A DNA stretch of 64,000 nucleotides from Bacteroidales bacterium (lineage in GTDB: Bacteria > Bacteroidota > Bacteroidia > Bacteroidales > UBA932): positions 1 through 64,000 of the forward strand of contig JAFZQO010000044.1 in assembly GCA_017620335.1 (NCBI GenBank), given 5' to 3'. Below, piece after piece: positions 26,341 through 33,043 of the stretch. The stretch's first letter is position 1; the number at the start of each line of letters is the position of its first letter. The notes under the pieces were generated by a model. That model was not told the DNA's origin and did not search any database. It saw only the letters and a list, made by a program, of their open reading frames with translations. Position numbers and translations under genes: made by a program.

Positions 26341-27816
26341 ATGAAGGAACTGACGATATACGACATAGAGACCATCATCCGCCGCGACGAAAGCCGCATC
26401 CTGGAGGTCAAGAAGACAACCGGAGAGTTGAATGCCGGAATGCAGTCCGGTTGCGCCTTCCTCAATACCGAGGGCGGCTGGCTCTTTTTCGGCATACATC
26501 CCACTACCTTGAAGATTCTCGGACAGGACGTGGCCGACCAGACACGTCAGGATATCGCCAAGGAAATGCGCAAGTTCTCACCGGCCATTGACCTCTACGC
26601 ACAGTATATCGATGTCCCCGGAAGGCCTAACCAGAAAGTCATTGCCATATGGTTCCCGGCACCGGCTGTTATGGCTGCACCGTATACATACGACAACCGT
26701 CCATACTACAAAGTCGAGAACACCACGTCGGTCATGCCTCGTGAGATGTTTGACGAGCGCATCCGCTTGAGCGACCCCAAGAAGTTCAGCTGGGAACTTA
26801 CTCCGTGTCCGCGTGCGACACTTGATGACATTGACAACAAAACACTGACGAGCGCAATCAATGGCGGTATCAATACCGGTCGCATTCCGGTAGAAGCTGC
26901 CGAAGCCACGACCACCCTCGACCGGCTCCGCCCCTTTAATGTGTTGACTCCAGAAGATGGGCTCACCAACGGTGCCATTGCCCTATTTGGGAAGGATCCT
27001 CTCCGTTTCTTCTCTCATTGCCGAGTGAGACTGGCGAGGTTTGAGGGGATCATCATGGACAAATTCCGCGATCAGGCAGTCATTGAGGCGAATCTGTTTC
27101 AGCAACTCCAAGCCATTGAGGATTTTTGCCGCAAACACATGTTTCTCTCCGGCAATCAGGATGATTTTGACAGCAAGAACGAACTTACCGTCCCGGTCAA
27201 AGTTATCAGGGAAGCCAGCCTGAACTTGCTGGCCCACAGGACTTGGTGGTCCGAGGCAATGACGCCTAGTGTGGCCATATTCGACGACCGCATCGAGTTT
27301 ATGAACCCCGGCGCTTTCCCTATCGGGACAACGCCCGACGAGTTCCGCCGTCGGCCGCATTCCTTGCCCATCAATGAAAAGATAGCCGGTGCGCTCTTCA
27401 AAGGTGGCAAGGCTGAAGGTTGGGGACGTGGCATTCTCAACATGTTCACGTACTGCAAGGAAGCCGGTCTTCCCGAACCGGAGTATGACTTTGTGACTCA
27501 CTTCGTCTGTCTGACTATTCGTTTCAATAAGCCATTGACGCCGTATTTGACTAGTGAGGGTGGAAATGATGGACGAAATGAGGGTCTAAATGAGGGTGTA
27601 AACGAGGGTGTAAATGGGGCACTGTCCGACCTTAGTCCAACGGTGAGGGCAACTTATTCTCTGATAAAAAAATATCCTGGTTTGAACACCCCTCAATTGG
27701 CGAGCAAATGCGGAAAAGGCGATTCTACTATTGAGCGCCACATCGCAATACTCCGGAAAAAGGACCTTGTTGAACACCGGGGCCCGGACAGGACTGGCGG
27801 CTACTATGCGAAATAA
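26341..27816 (+). CDS. AlbA_2/ATPase-like putative transcriptional regulator
   Basis: A 491-residue protein with an N-terminal AlbA_2 (Schlafen-like) DNA/RNA-binding domain (about 10-130, with ESRILEVKK and FLNTEGGWLFFGI). A middle divergent GHKL-ATPase-like region follows (about 255-390, including REASLNLLAHR, DDRIEFMNPG and GWGRGI). The C-terminus is a winged helix (about 425-490). Such proteins are frequent in islands and are annotated as ATP-binding or transcriptional regulators; direct function is mostly unknown. A short tandem repeat, Asn-Glu-Gly-(Leu/Val), occurs four times before the winged helix, encoded by 12-bp DNA repeats that could expand or contract. It is the first gene of the accessory island. 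Confidence 0.82.
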   Translation: MKELTIYDIETIIRRDESRILEVKKTTGELNAGMQSGCAFLNTEGGWLFFGIHPTTLKILGQDVADQTRQDIAKEMRKFSPAIDLYAQYIDVPGRPNQKVIAIWFPAPAVMAAPYTYDNRPYYKVENTTSVMPREMFDERIRLSDPKKFSWELTPCPRATLDDIDNKTLTSAINGGINTGRIPVEAAEATTTLDRLRPFNVLTPEDGLTNGAIALFGKDPLRFFSHCRVRLARFEGIIMDKFRDQAVIEANLFQQLQAIEDFCRKHMFLSGNQDDFDSKNELTVPVKVIREASLNLLAHRTWWSEAMTPSVAIFDDRIEFMNPGAFPIGTTPDEFRRRPHSLPINEKIAGALFKGGKAEGWGRGILNMFTYCKEAGLPEPEYDFVTHFVCLTIRFNKPLTPYLTSEGGNDGRNEGLNEGVNEGVNGALSDLSPTVRATYSLIKKYPGLNTPQLASKCGKGDSTIERHIAILRKKDLVEHRGPDRTGGYYAK

Positions 27817-27907
27817 GACATCTTCCCATAGCTACATAACTTCCATCAGCTCCATCAACTGATGGGGATTATTGTTATCATGGCAATAAAGAGCCGACGT
27901 TGAAGCT

Positions 27908-28219
27908 ATGCGCCTTCCTGCTATTACTATCGAGAAAGGTGAGGATTTCACGCGTGCACGTTTGTTCCCGCTAAAGAAGTACACGGAAATGTCAAAGGCA
28001 GAGAAGATAATGGCTTGCTACCAGCATGCTTGTCTGTTGTACGAGAACGGGGAATCGCTTACGAACCAGTCTTTGAGGAACAGGCTTTCTATCGGAAAGA
28101 ACAACGCTGCTGTTGCGTCGAGGATTATTTCCGATACGATTGACGCAGGACTTATCAAGGTTCAGGATGGCCAATCCGCTTCGACAAAGTTCCGAGGATA
28201 TGTTCCATATTACGTGTAG
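27908..28219 (+). pseudogene. Orphan C-terminal fragment of a second AlbA_2-type regulator
   Basis: A 103-codon frame whose product (from LPAITIEKGEDFTRARLFP through ACYQHACLLYENGESLTN to RGYVPYYV) resembles the usual C-terminal winged-helix tail of AlbA_2/ATP-binding proteins, which typically end in YVPWWA-like residues. There is no N-terminal part; the sequence before it is unrelated. It could be expressed from its own ATG, but it is best read as what remains of a deleted gene, joined just 91 nt after the intact regulator. The resemblance is from memory of the family, not a search. Confidence 0.6.
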
Positions 28220-28334
28220 ATCTTCTTTGCACAGAACGAACCTGCCAAACGTTAACTCTCTGACTATAAGTGAGTTTTTCTTTGCACGAGAAATCCCTCT
28301 AGTTGCATCGTCTCCTTATAATCAATCTTAAAGC

Positions 28335-28370
28335 AACTGCCGTTAGCCAACAGGACGACGGCAGTTCTTT
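28335..28370 (+). terminator. Terminator-like hairpin
   Basis: AACTGCCGT (28335-28343) pairs with ACGGCAGTT (28358-28366), followed by CTTTT. It would end transcripts from the regulator side of the island. Confidence 0.5.
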
Positions 28371-28458
28371 TGCTAACCAAAGTCGAAGGGTTAACCTGTA
28401 TAGTAGTCCTATCCTCCTGATCGTCACATCACCCTCAATCATGTTCAGCCCCCTATAT

Positions 28459-28930
28459 TCACTTCCTCGGCTGCAGCATCAACTCATCCTTGCTACACTC
28501 CTTCACGTAATAGCGCGCTGCGGACGTATCGGTGGCAATCCGGGTCCTGTTGCATAAGGTCATAGTCGGGTTCATAGAGGTATATCTCCAGCGTAGAACT
28601 GTCAATGTTGGGATAGCCGTTTGGGTGTTGTGCGTAGTTATATTTCGCCTCTGAATCCCCGTCACACACATCGGATACGTAGATGCATAAAACCTAAAAA
28701 TGAGGATCTTCGTTACCTGCCGTGAACATCCAGATAACCAGTCCTGTATCATGAACCCCATCCGGGCTCACTGTCTCCCAATCTCCTCCCAGATTACCCG
28801 TTAGGTCAATCTCCGTAAACATCTTCACACATTCGTACAGTCTCCTGCCACCAACAGAGCTATGCAAAGCAGTTTTCTCAATAACTACCTCAATTCGTTT
28901 TCTTATTAAACGCAGAGAAGGTCATAAATT
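28459..28930 (-). pseudogene. Decayed lipoprotein gene
   Basis: On the minus strand the coding signal changes frame several times. A lipoprotein-type leader (RKLLCIALLVAGDC) near 28850-28890 breaks off. Another frame continues as MFTEIDLTGNLGGDWET and ends at a stop. A third reads DVCDGDSEAKYNYAQHPNG and STLEIYLYEPDYDLM. The last part, with ARYYVKECSKDELMLQPRK, reaches the stop at 28459 in yet another frame. Each piece looks like protein, but together they need at least two frameshifts and one stop to be bypassed. The original function is not recognised. Sequencing error is a possible but less likely cause, as several lesions lie in 450 bp. Confidence 0.5.
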
Positions 28931-29110
28931 GCTTCTAAATCCAAGCACTCCTTCACAAACCCTCGGCCTCAGATGCATCAATGTGAAGGACTGCACCGTC
29001 GAGGATACCCGGATACACTCGTATTGCGAGGTCCCAACAATATTGTTGGAAAATCCGATGCAAAGTCCCCCCTTAGTGCCTTTCTCAAAACAATCAGAAC
29101 TGTCATTAAC

Positions 29111-29132
29111 ACTTACACTGGGCCGATGAGAG
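29111..29132 (+). repeat. 22-bp direct repeat, left copy
   Basis: A perfect 22-bp repeat beginning ACTTACACTGGG and ending CCGATGAGAG. The second copy is at 30526-30547. The pair encloses the lipoprotein gene 29142-30290 with its promoter region. Confidence 0.7.
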
Positions 29133-29141
29133 TCGGGGCGT

Positions 29142-30290
29142 TTACCGTGTCTGAGGGGACGGAGCGGATGCTGCGGTGCTTTGGACGATAAGTTCGGCTT
29201 TCGAGACGGTGTAGACACCGCTTTCGGCGTAAATGAGTAGACGGTCGTGATATTGCTGTAGATCTGTCACTCTGTCGGTTTCCCTCATTGACTCTATCTC
29301 ATGCGACTCATACCATGAGCGTCCGCCATCGGTGGAACACATTATTTTTATGCAAGCATTCTTCAGACCATGCCGCCCCATGCATCCCGCCATGTACGCA
29401 GTATCAGGATGCTCATCGTCAAAGGCCGTGAAGTACCAGTAGGCGGAGCGTGCCTCGTCGTTCCAGTAATTCTGGCATTTCCATGTCTGGCCGTTGTCGT
29501 CAGAAAGGAACACACAACCCTCGCCGCCGGCTATCCAGTGGTCGGGATTGGTAGGGTGGAACGCAATTTGGTGAACGCAGTTGTCGCCGGGGAAGCCGAG
29601 CGAATCGCCGTGGTCATTCCAGATCTGTCCACCGTCGTAGGTGATGTTGATGTGTCCTTGGAGAAACATATCTTCTCCGCTATTGTAGATGATATTCGGC
29701 TTAGCAGAATGAAAACCAATGAAATATGCTGCCGGGTTGCCATACACATATTCGGTTAGTTGCTCCCATGTCTGGCCGTAGTTAATGGAGCGGAATACGC
29801 CCTTGTAGAGAGAAGCGACAAGCAACGTATTCGGGTCTGTAGGATGCTGTACGAGACTTACCAGTTGTTCATGCTCTTCATTTCGAAAGATGTCGGGAGT
29901 CACGTCCTCGTATGTCTGTCCATCATCGTGCGACAGTAGCAGGAAACTGTTGCCCTCATTGTTGTAACGCAAAGCCAGGATGTCGCTGCCACGGCGGGTG
30001 TAGTCGTGCAAGGGTATGCCGTTGAAGCCTGCTTGCTGCCACATGCCGTTATCGTCTGTCAGGTTTTTTGCATAGAGGCCCTGGCTGGTACATATGTAGA
30101 GTGTGTCGCCCTCAACGTGCATTCGAGGTCGAGATAAGCCCCCCTGCCGTTCGCCTCCGCTAAGACCAGGGTCGGGGGAGGGTAACAACTGCGACGAAAC
30201 TGTCGTAATCGGTTTTTCCTTCTCTTCACTGCTGCAAGAGGCGAAGGATAAAGCTGCAAGCATCAAAAAGGCAATTCTCCAGAGTTTCAT
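29142..30290 (-). CDS. BNR/sialidase-like repeat lipoprotein
   Basis: A 382-residue lipoprotein (lipobox FASC at about residues 13-16, followed by SSEEKEK). The mature part has repeated SxDxGxTW-type Asp-box signatures, such as SHDDGQTYEDVT, SINYGQTWEQLT, TYDGGQIWND, SDDNGQTWKC and STDGGRSWYE, which mark a beta-propeller of the sialidase/BNR or photosystem-stability type. No catalytic sialidase residues are evident, so a binding or surface role is more likely. The start was set at 30290 (MKLWRIAFLM). An ATG at 30341 precedes it but would spoil the signal peptide. The gene sits between 22-bp direct repeats in the island. Confidence 0.82.
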   Translation of the reverse strand: MKLWRIAFLMLAALSFASCSSEEKEKPITTVSSQLLPSPDPGLSGGERQGGLSRPRMHVEGDTLYICTSQGLYAKNLTDDNGMWQQAGFNGIPLHDYTRRGSDILALRYNNEGNSFLLLSHDDGQTYEDVTPDIFRNEEHEQLVSLVQHPTDPNTLLVASLYKGVFRSINYGQTWEQLTEYVYGNPAAYFIGFHSAKPNIIYNSGEDMFLQGHINITYDGGQIWNDHGDSLGFPGDNCVHQIAFHPTNPDHWIAGGEGCVFLSDDNGQTWKCQNYWNDEARSAYWYFTAFDDEHPDTAYMAGCMGRHGLKNACIKIMCSTDGGRSWYESHEIESMRETDRVTDLQQYHDRLLIYAESGVYTVSKAELIVQSTAASAPSPQTR

Positions 30291-30525
30291 CGTATTCTTT
30301 TTGATAATTGTTGTTGATCCTTTTGAGAACGCGAATGCCATTTCTCTTATTCCACAATTACCACTAGAAATTGCATTTATGCGAAATCTGATAGCAAAAA
30401 TACAACAAAATCTTGATACAGCATTAGCATTGGTCTATGTAATATGCTTTTACATCAAGAGAAGAGACAAAGGAGAAGATCCCTCCGTCATCCTATACCT
30501 TGGGTATGGGGTAGTAGGTTAAAGG

Positions 30526-30547
30526 ACTTACACTGGGCCGATGAGAG
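30526..30547 (+). repeat. 22-bp direct repeat, right copy
   Basis: This is identical to 29111-29132 and in the same orientation, with weaker similarity on both sides (a preceding TTAA and a following CGTTT). Confidence 0.7.
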
Positions 30548-30707
30548 GATGGGAGTTTTTGCGTTTAAGTGTTGATATCGGACAGGCGGATTTTTCCTGC
30601 TGCTTTTTCACATTTAACCGCATTTTATCGCATTCAATCGAACCTTATTTTACCTTAAAAATGCTCTAAAATGCAATAGAGATGCTTGATTTTAGTGTTT
30701 TTTAATC

Positions 30708-30728
30708 TTTAACGAGGAGGAGTATTAA
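30708..30728 (+). repeat. Island repeat copy B
   Basis: This differs from the DUF2795 gene end (copy A) at one of 21 positions, and it keeps the reading frame for Phe-Asn-Glu-Glu-Glu-Tyr-stop. No DUF2795 coding sequence precedes it. The sequence after the stop is unlike that of copy A. Confidence 0.65.
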
Positions 30729-30759
30729 TTGTAAGTCATTCGTTTACAATGTGTTATAA

Positions 30760-30788
30760 AAACGATCCGGTTTGATGCCGGATCGTTT
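30760..30788. terminator. Strong hairpin downstream of repeat B
   Basis: AAACGATCCGG (30760-30770) pairs perfectly with CCGGATCGTTT (30778-30788). A and T runs on the two sides make it usable in either direction. It stands 31 nt after repeat copy B, as hairpins also follow copies A and D. Confidence 0.6.
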
Positions 30789-30799
30789 CTTATTATCGC

Positions 30800-31003
30800 C
30801 TACTTATGCCACATATTCTTGAGCTGCCAGTATGAATACTGTGGTTCGGAACTATAATAACTATGTGATTGCTTTGATTCTTCAGTCTTGATAATCCGTG
30901 GGTTAATCAGTTTATCATAGTGAGTTCCTCTTTGATAACTTCTTCCATAAACTGATAATTGAGATTTATTTAGAAAATAAAGAATATTAACTGCATTATG
31001 CAA
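30800..31003 (-). CDS. Doubtful small open reading frame
   Basis: A 67-codon frame ending in YWQLKNMWHK. Its composition, rich in Ser, Tyr and Gln with no signal or motif, gives no family. It might be the tail of a lost gene. Its position, convergent towards the hairpin at 30760-30788, is the only support. Confidence 0.2.
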   Translation of the reverse strand: MHNAVNILYFLNKSQLSVYGRSYQRGTHYDKLINPRIIKTEESKQSHSYYSSEPQYSYWQLKNMWHK

Positions 31004-31163
31004 CTAGACAATCATTATGATAAGCTGGATTCGGTCCAGGGATGCTCCGGCTCTTCGTTTTTTTTTGCTAAATCGTCGAAAAATATCGGGATTTAGCAGA
31101 AAATGTTCACAGATTGCATTGAGGAGATTATTGATTAAAAGGATTAATTTTGAGGTATATTTA

Positions 31164-31193
31164 TTGCATCTTGCTATAAATATATTATATTTG
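31164..31193 (+). promoter_or_regulatory. Promoter of the toxin-antitoxin operon
   Basis: TTG at 31164-31166 and TATATTTG at 31186-31193 with a 19-bp spacer match the Bacteroidetes consensus. The palindromic TTTGCATTGCAAA (31191-31203) overlaps the end of the -7 box and the expected start of transcription, a likely operator for the antitoxin. Confidence 0.7.
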
Positions 31194-31214
31194 CATTGCA
31201 AATAGATGATAATT

Positions 31215-31511
31215 ATGTCACAGGTTTCAATGACTGTCCGGATGGATTCCGGCCTAAAATCTTCCTTTGATGCGCTCTGTTCCCAGTTTGGAATGAGTGC
31301 CAATACTGCTATGAATATCTTTGCCAAGGCGGTTGTCCAGCGTGGAAAGATTCCTTTTGAGATCCGAGGGGATAAGCCGGTCGCAGTTGAAGAGAGTGAG
31401 GGGCTGAAAGCATTCCGTGCCATACGGGCTATGGCGGAAGCGGGTGCTTTCCCTGACCTTACACTTGATGAAATCAATGAGGAAATCCGCGCGGCGAGGA
31501 GGACAAGATGA
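31215..31511 (+). CDS. RelB/DinJ-family antitoxin
   Basis: A 98-residue protein (MSQVSMTVRMDSGLKS...) with the ribbon-helix-helix fold of RelB/DinJ antitoxins: an N-terminal beta strand TVRMD, then FGMSANTAMNIFAKAVV and the signature KIPFEI. It would bind and repress its own promoter and neutralise the partner toxin. A second ATG at 31206 is in frame, but it leaves almost no leader after the predicted transcription start. It overlaps the PIN gene by 4 nt (ATGA). Confidence 0.85.
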   Translation: MSQVSMTVRMDSGLKSSFDALCSQFGMSANTAMNIFAKAVVQRGKIPFEIRGDKPVAVEESEGLKAFRAIRAMAEAGAFPDLTLDEINEEIRAARRTR

Positions 31512-31918
31512 AAGTATATGCCGTTTTCGACACGAACATCCTTGTATCAGCGTTGATTTCACGTCGGTCCGACACCGCCGTCGTGCTTGCATTGGAGACA
31601 ATGCTCTCCGGTGAAGTCATTCCGTTGTACAACGATGAGATTCTTCAGGAATATGAAGAAGTGCTGCACCGGGAGAAGTTTGATTTTCCGGAAAGCCTTG
31701 TTGATGCGATAATATGCCAGATAAAAAAGGATGGGATTGCTTCTGAGAGAATTCACACGGACGAAACCTTCCCGGATCTGACAGATATAGTCTTCTACGA
31801 GGTCGCATTATCAAAGGAAGACTCTTTCCTGGTTACAGGCAACATCAAGCATTTCCCAATGAATCCCATTGTTGTTACTCCTTCCGAATTCTTGAAACTG
31901 ATTGAGAAACTGGAGTAG
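31508..31918 (+). CDS. PIN-domain toxin of a type II toxin-antitoxin pair
   Basis: A 136-residue PIN-domain ribonuclease of the 'putative toxin-antitoxin system toxin component' type. It has the first acidic residue in FDTNILVSAL (Asp8), a second acidic group in YNDEILQEYEEVL, and further Asp residues in FPDLTDIVFYEV and the SFLVTGNIKHF region. Such enzymes cut RNA, in several cases tRNA, when not held by the antitoxin. The cognate antitoxin here is of RelB/DinJ type, which more often pairs with RelE/YafQ toxins, though PIN partners are also known in Bacteroidota. It is translationally coupled to the antitoxin through ATGA. Confidence 0.85.
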   Translation: MKVYAVFDTNILVSALISRRSDTAVVLALETMLSGEVIPLYNDEILQEYEEVLHREKFDFPESLVDAIICQIKKDGIASERIHTDETFPDLTDIVFYEVALSKEDSFLVTGNIKHFPMNPIVVTPSEFLKLIEKLE

Positions 31919-32052
31919 GTTATGCCATGTTTTATTTCAACTCGTTTTAGTGTGACGAAGTGTGAAACAAACCATGCCATATCTGGGGCCAGACCATAAT
32001 GACGCTGCCTAACCCCTTAATAACCAATCAGCATTCCATCCTCTTCAACAAA

Positions 32053-32073
32053 TTCAACAAGGAGGAGTATTAA
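32053..32073 (+). repeat. Island repeat copy C
   Basis: This encodes Phe-Asn-Lys-Glu-Glu-Tyr-stop in the frame of the DUF2795 tail and continues with GAG and CATTTTT like copy A. It differs from copy A at three of 21 positions. It lies 17 nt from the stop of the FISUMP-type lipoprotein gene. Confidence 0.65.
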
Positions 32074-32089
32074 GAGCATTTTTCAGTTC

Positions 32090-32788
32090 TTAAGGGCAGA
32101 CGGGACGAACCGTGCTTCCCATGCATACATATTGAATATTCCAATTTGGCATATTCTTGAAACGGCCGAGACTGATGGCGAAATTGTCACCTTCTTCATC
32201 ACGTTGCGAAGTCCAATAATAAGCCTGCAGCCCTTTGTCTTTGTCAAGGCTCATATTCGTGCGCTGTCCGGAGGCCGGAATATAGATAGACTTCCCGTTG
32301 ATCTTGCTGGTTACCTTCCATCCGCCGGGATTGTCTCCGGACCATTTGTCGAAGTCTGACGGTACCATCTCCCAGGTGCACTGTTGCAGGAGTTCCTCGA
32401 ACTCCTCGATAGTAGGCATCCTCCAGGACCCTCCCCATTTCACGTGGGCGACGTCATATTCGCTTTTAAGTTTCAGATCGCTGCCGTAGATACGGGAGAG
32501 TGCAGCATCGCGCGAAGCATCGTCAGTACCGATCCCATTGAACACTTGGTAACTTTCCCAGTCATAGTATGTCCCGTCGGGTTTATCTGAAGTTTCTCCC
32601 CATCCATAATAATTTCCAAGGTCCTTCTCGTTCGACGCCCCTACGTTGATGCTCGCCCACTTTACACTTAAACCAAGGTCGACCGCGTATTTGTCATAAG
32701 GATTCTTATCAGATCCATCTTTTTCGCAGGATGAAAGCACAACGGCAGCACATGCCGCTATGATGAATAAGAAAGGTGACTTTTTCAT
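32090..32788 (-). CDS. FISUMP-type lipoprotein
   Basis: A 232-residue lipoprotein (lipobox LSSC, then EKDGSDK). The mature part is like the Fibrobacter succinogenes major paralogous domain (FISUMP) found on many Bacteroidales surface proteins. The hallmarks are YAVDLGLSVKWASINVGA, YYGWGET, WRMPTIEEFEELL and YYWTSQRDE. The domain is believed to be a binding module related to C-type-lectin-like folds; no enzyme activity is indicated. The start was set at 32788 (MKKSPFLFI). A further ATG at 32842 lies inside the promoter. It is the last gene of the island. Confidence 0.82.
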   Translation of the reverse strand: MKKSPFLFIIAACAAVVLSSCEKDGSDKNPYDKYAVDLGLSVKWASINVGASNEKDLGNYYGWGETSDKPDGTYYDWESYQVFNGIGTDDASRDAALSRIYGSDLKLKSEYDVAHVKWGGSWRMPTIEEFEELLQQCTWEMVPSDFDKWSGDNPGGWKVTSKINGKSIYIPASGQRTNMSLDKDKGLQAYYWTSQRDEEGDNFAISLGRFKNMPNWNIQYVCMGSTVRPVCP

Positions 32789-32839
32789 GATAATCAGGAT
32801 AATAATGCAATTTGATATAAGTAGGTATCTCTTTCCGAA

Positions 32840-32847
32840 CAAAGGTA
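32840..32847 (-). promoter_or_regulatory. -7 box for the FISUMP-type lipoprotein
   Basis: TACCTTTG on the minus strand is a perfect TAnnTTTG box, 51 nt before the chosen ATG. No clear -33 element is seen. Confidence 0.5.
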
Positions 32848-32927
32848 ATAAATTATTTGTAAGATAGTAGTCGCGTTTCTTTTATTATCTATGACTGAAC
32901 TTGTTTGGACAGGGAATAATGCTTTTT

Positions 32928-32948
32928 TTCAACGAAGAGGAGCATTAA
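32928..32948 (+). repeat. Island repeat copy D
   Basis: This encodes Phe-Asn-Glu-Glu-Glu-His-stop in the DUF2795 frame, differs from copy A at two of 21 positions, and is followed by GAG. The next 60 bp share TGATTTACAGCG and a hairpin with the sequence after copy A. It is therefore the best candidate for the original chromosomal continuation of the DUF2795 gene. Confidence 0.65.
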
Positions 32949-32978
32949 GAGCGAGCTTCACTCTTAATACAGTGATTT

Positions 32979-33015
32979 ACAGCGGGATAGACAATTATTC
33001 AGTCTGTCCCGCTGT
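32979..33015. terminator. Terminator between repeat D and the CE1 esterase gene
   Basis: ACAGCGGGATAGAC (32979-32992) pairs with GTCTGTCCCGCTGT (33002-33015) with one G-T pair. It is related to the hairpin at 26141-26179. Here it ends the esterase transcript coming from the right. Confidence 0.7.
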
Positions 33016-33043
33016 CATTTTTGTACTAAAGACAAAATCCGGC

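Larger units (their letters stand above)
30291..31163. other. Gene-poor AT-rich interval in the island
   Basis: This stretch holds a possible minus-strand -7 box (TATTTTTG, plus positions 30395-30402) for the lipoprotein gene. It also contains the right 22-bp repeat (30526-30547), repeat copy B (30708-30728), a terminator hairpin (30760-30788) and one weak short frame (30800-31003). Nothing else convincing was seen on either strand. Confidence 0.6.

Noticed and set aside
28922..29218. A 98-codon minus-strand frame near the left 22-bp repeat
   Set aside because: It overlaps the end of the lipoprotein gene, lacks any motif, and its Ser/Cys/Arg-rich text looks random.
31017..31205. A short plus-strand frame upstream of the antitoxin
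   Set aside because: It covers the toxin-antitoxin promoter and has no ribosome-binding site or family resemblance.
32843..33043. tRNA-type attachment site at the right end of the island
   Set aside because: No tRNA cloverleaf or tRNA 3' end could be found; the repeated sequence is the DUF2795 protein-coding end.
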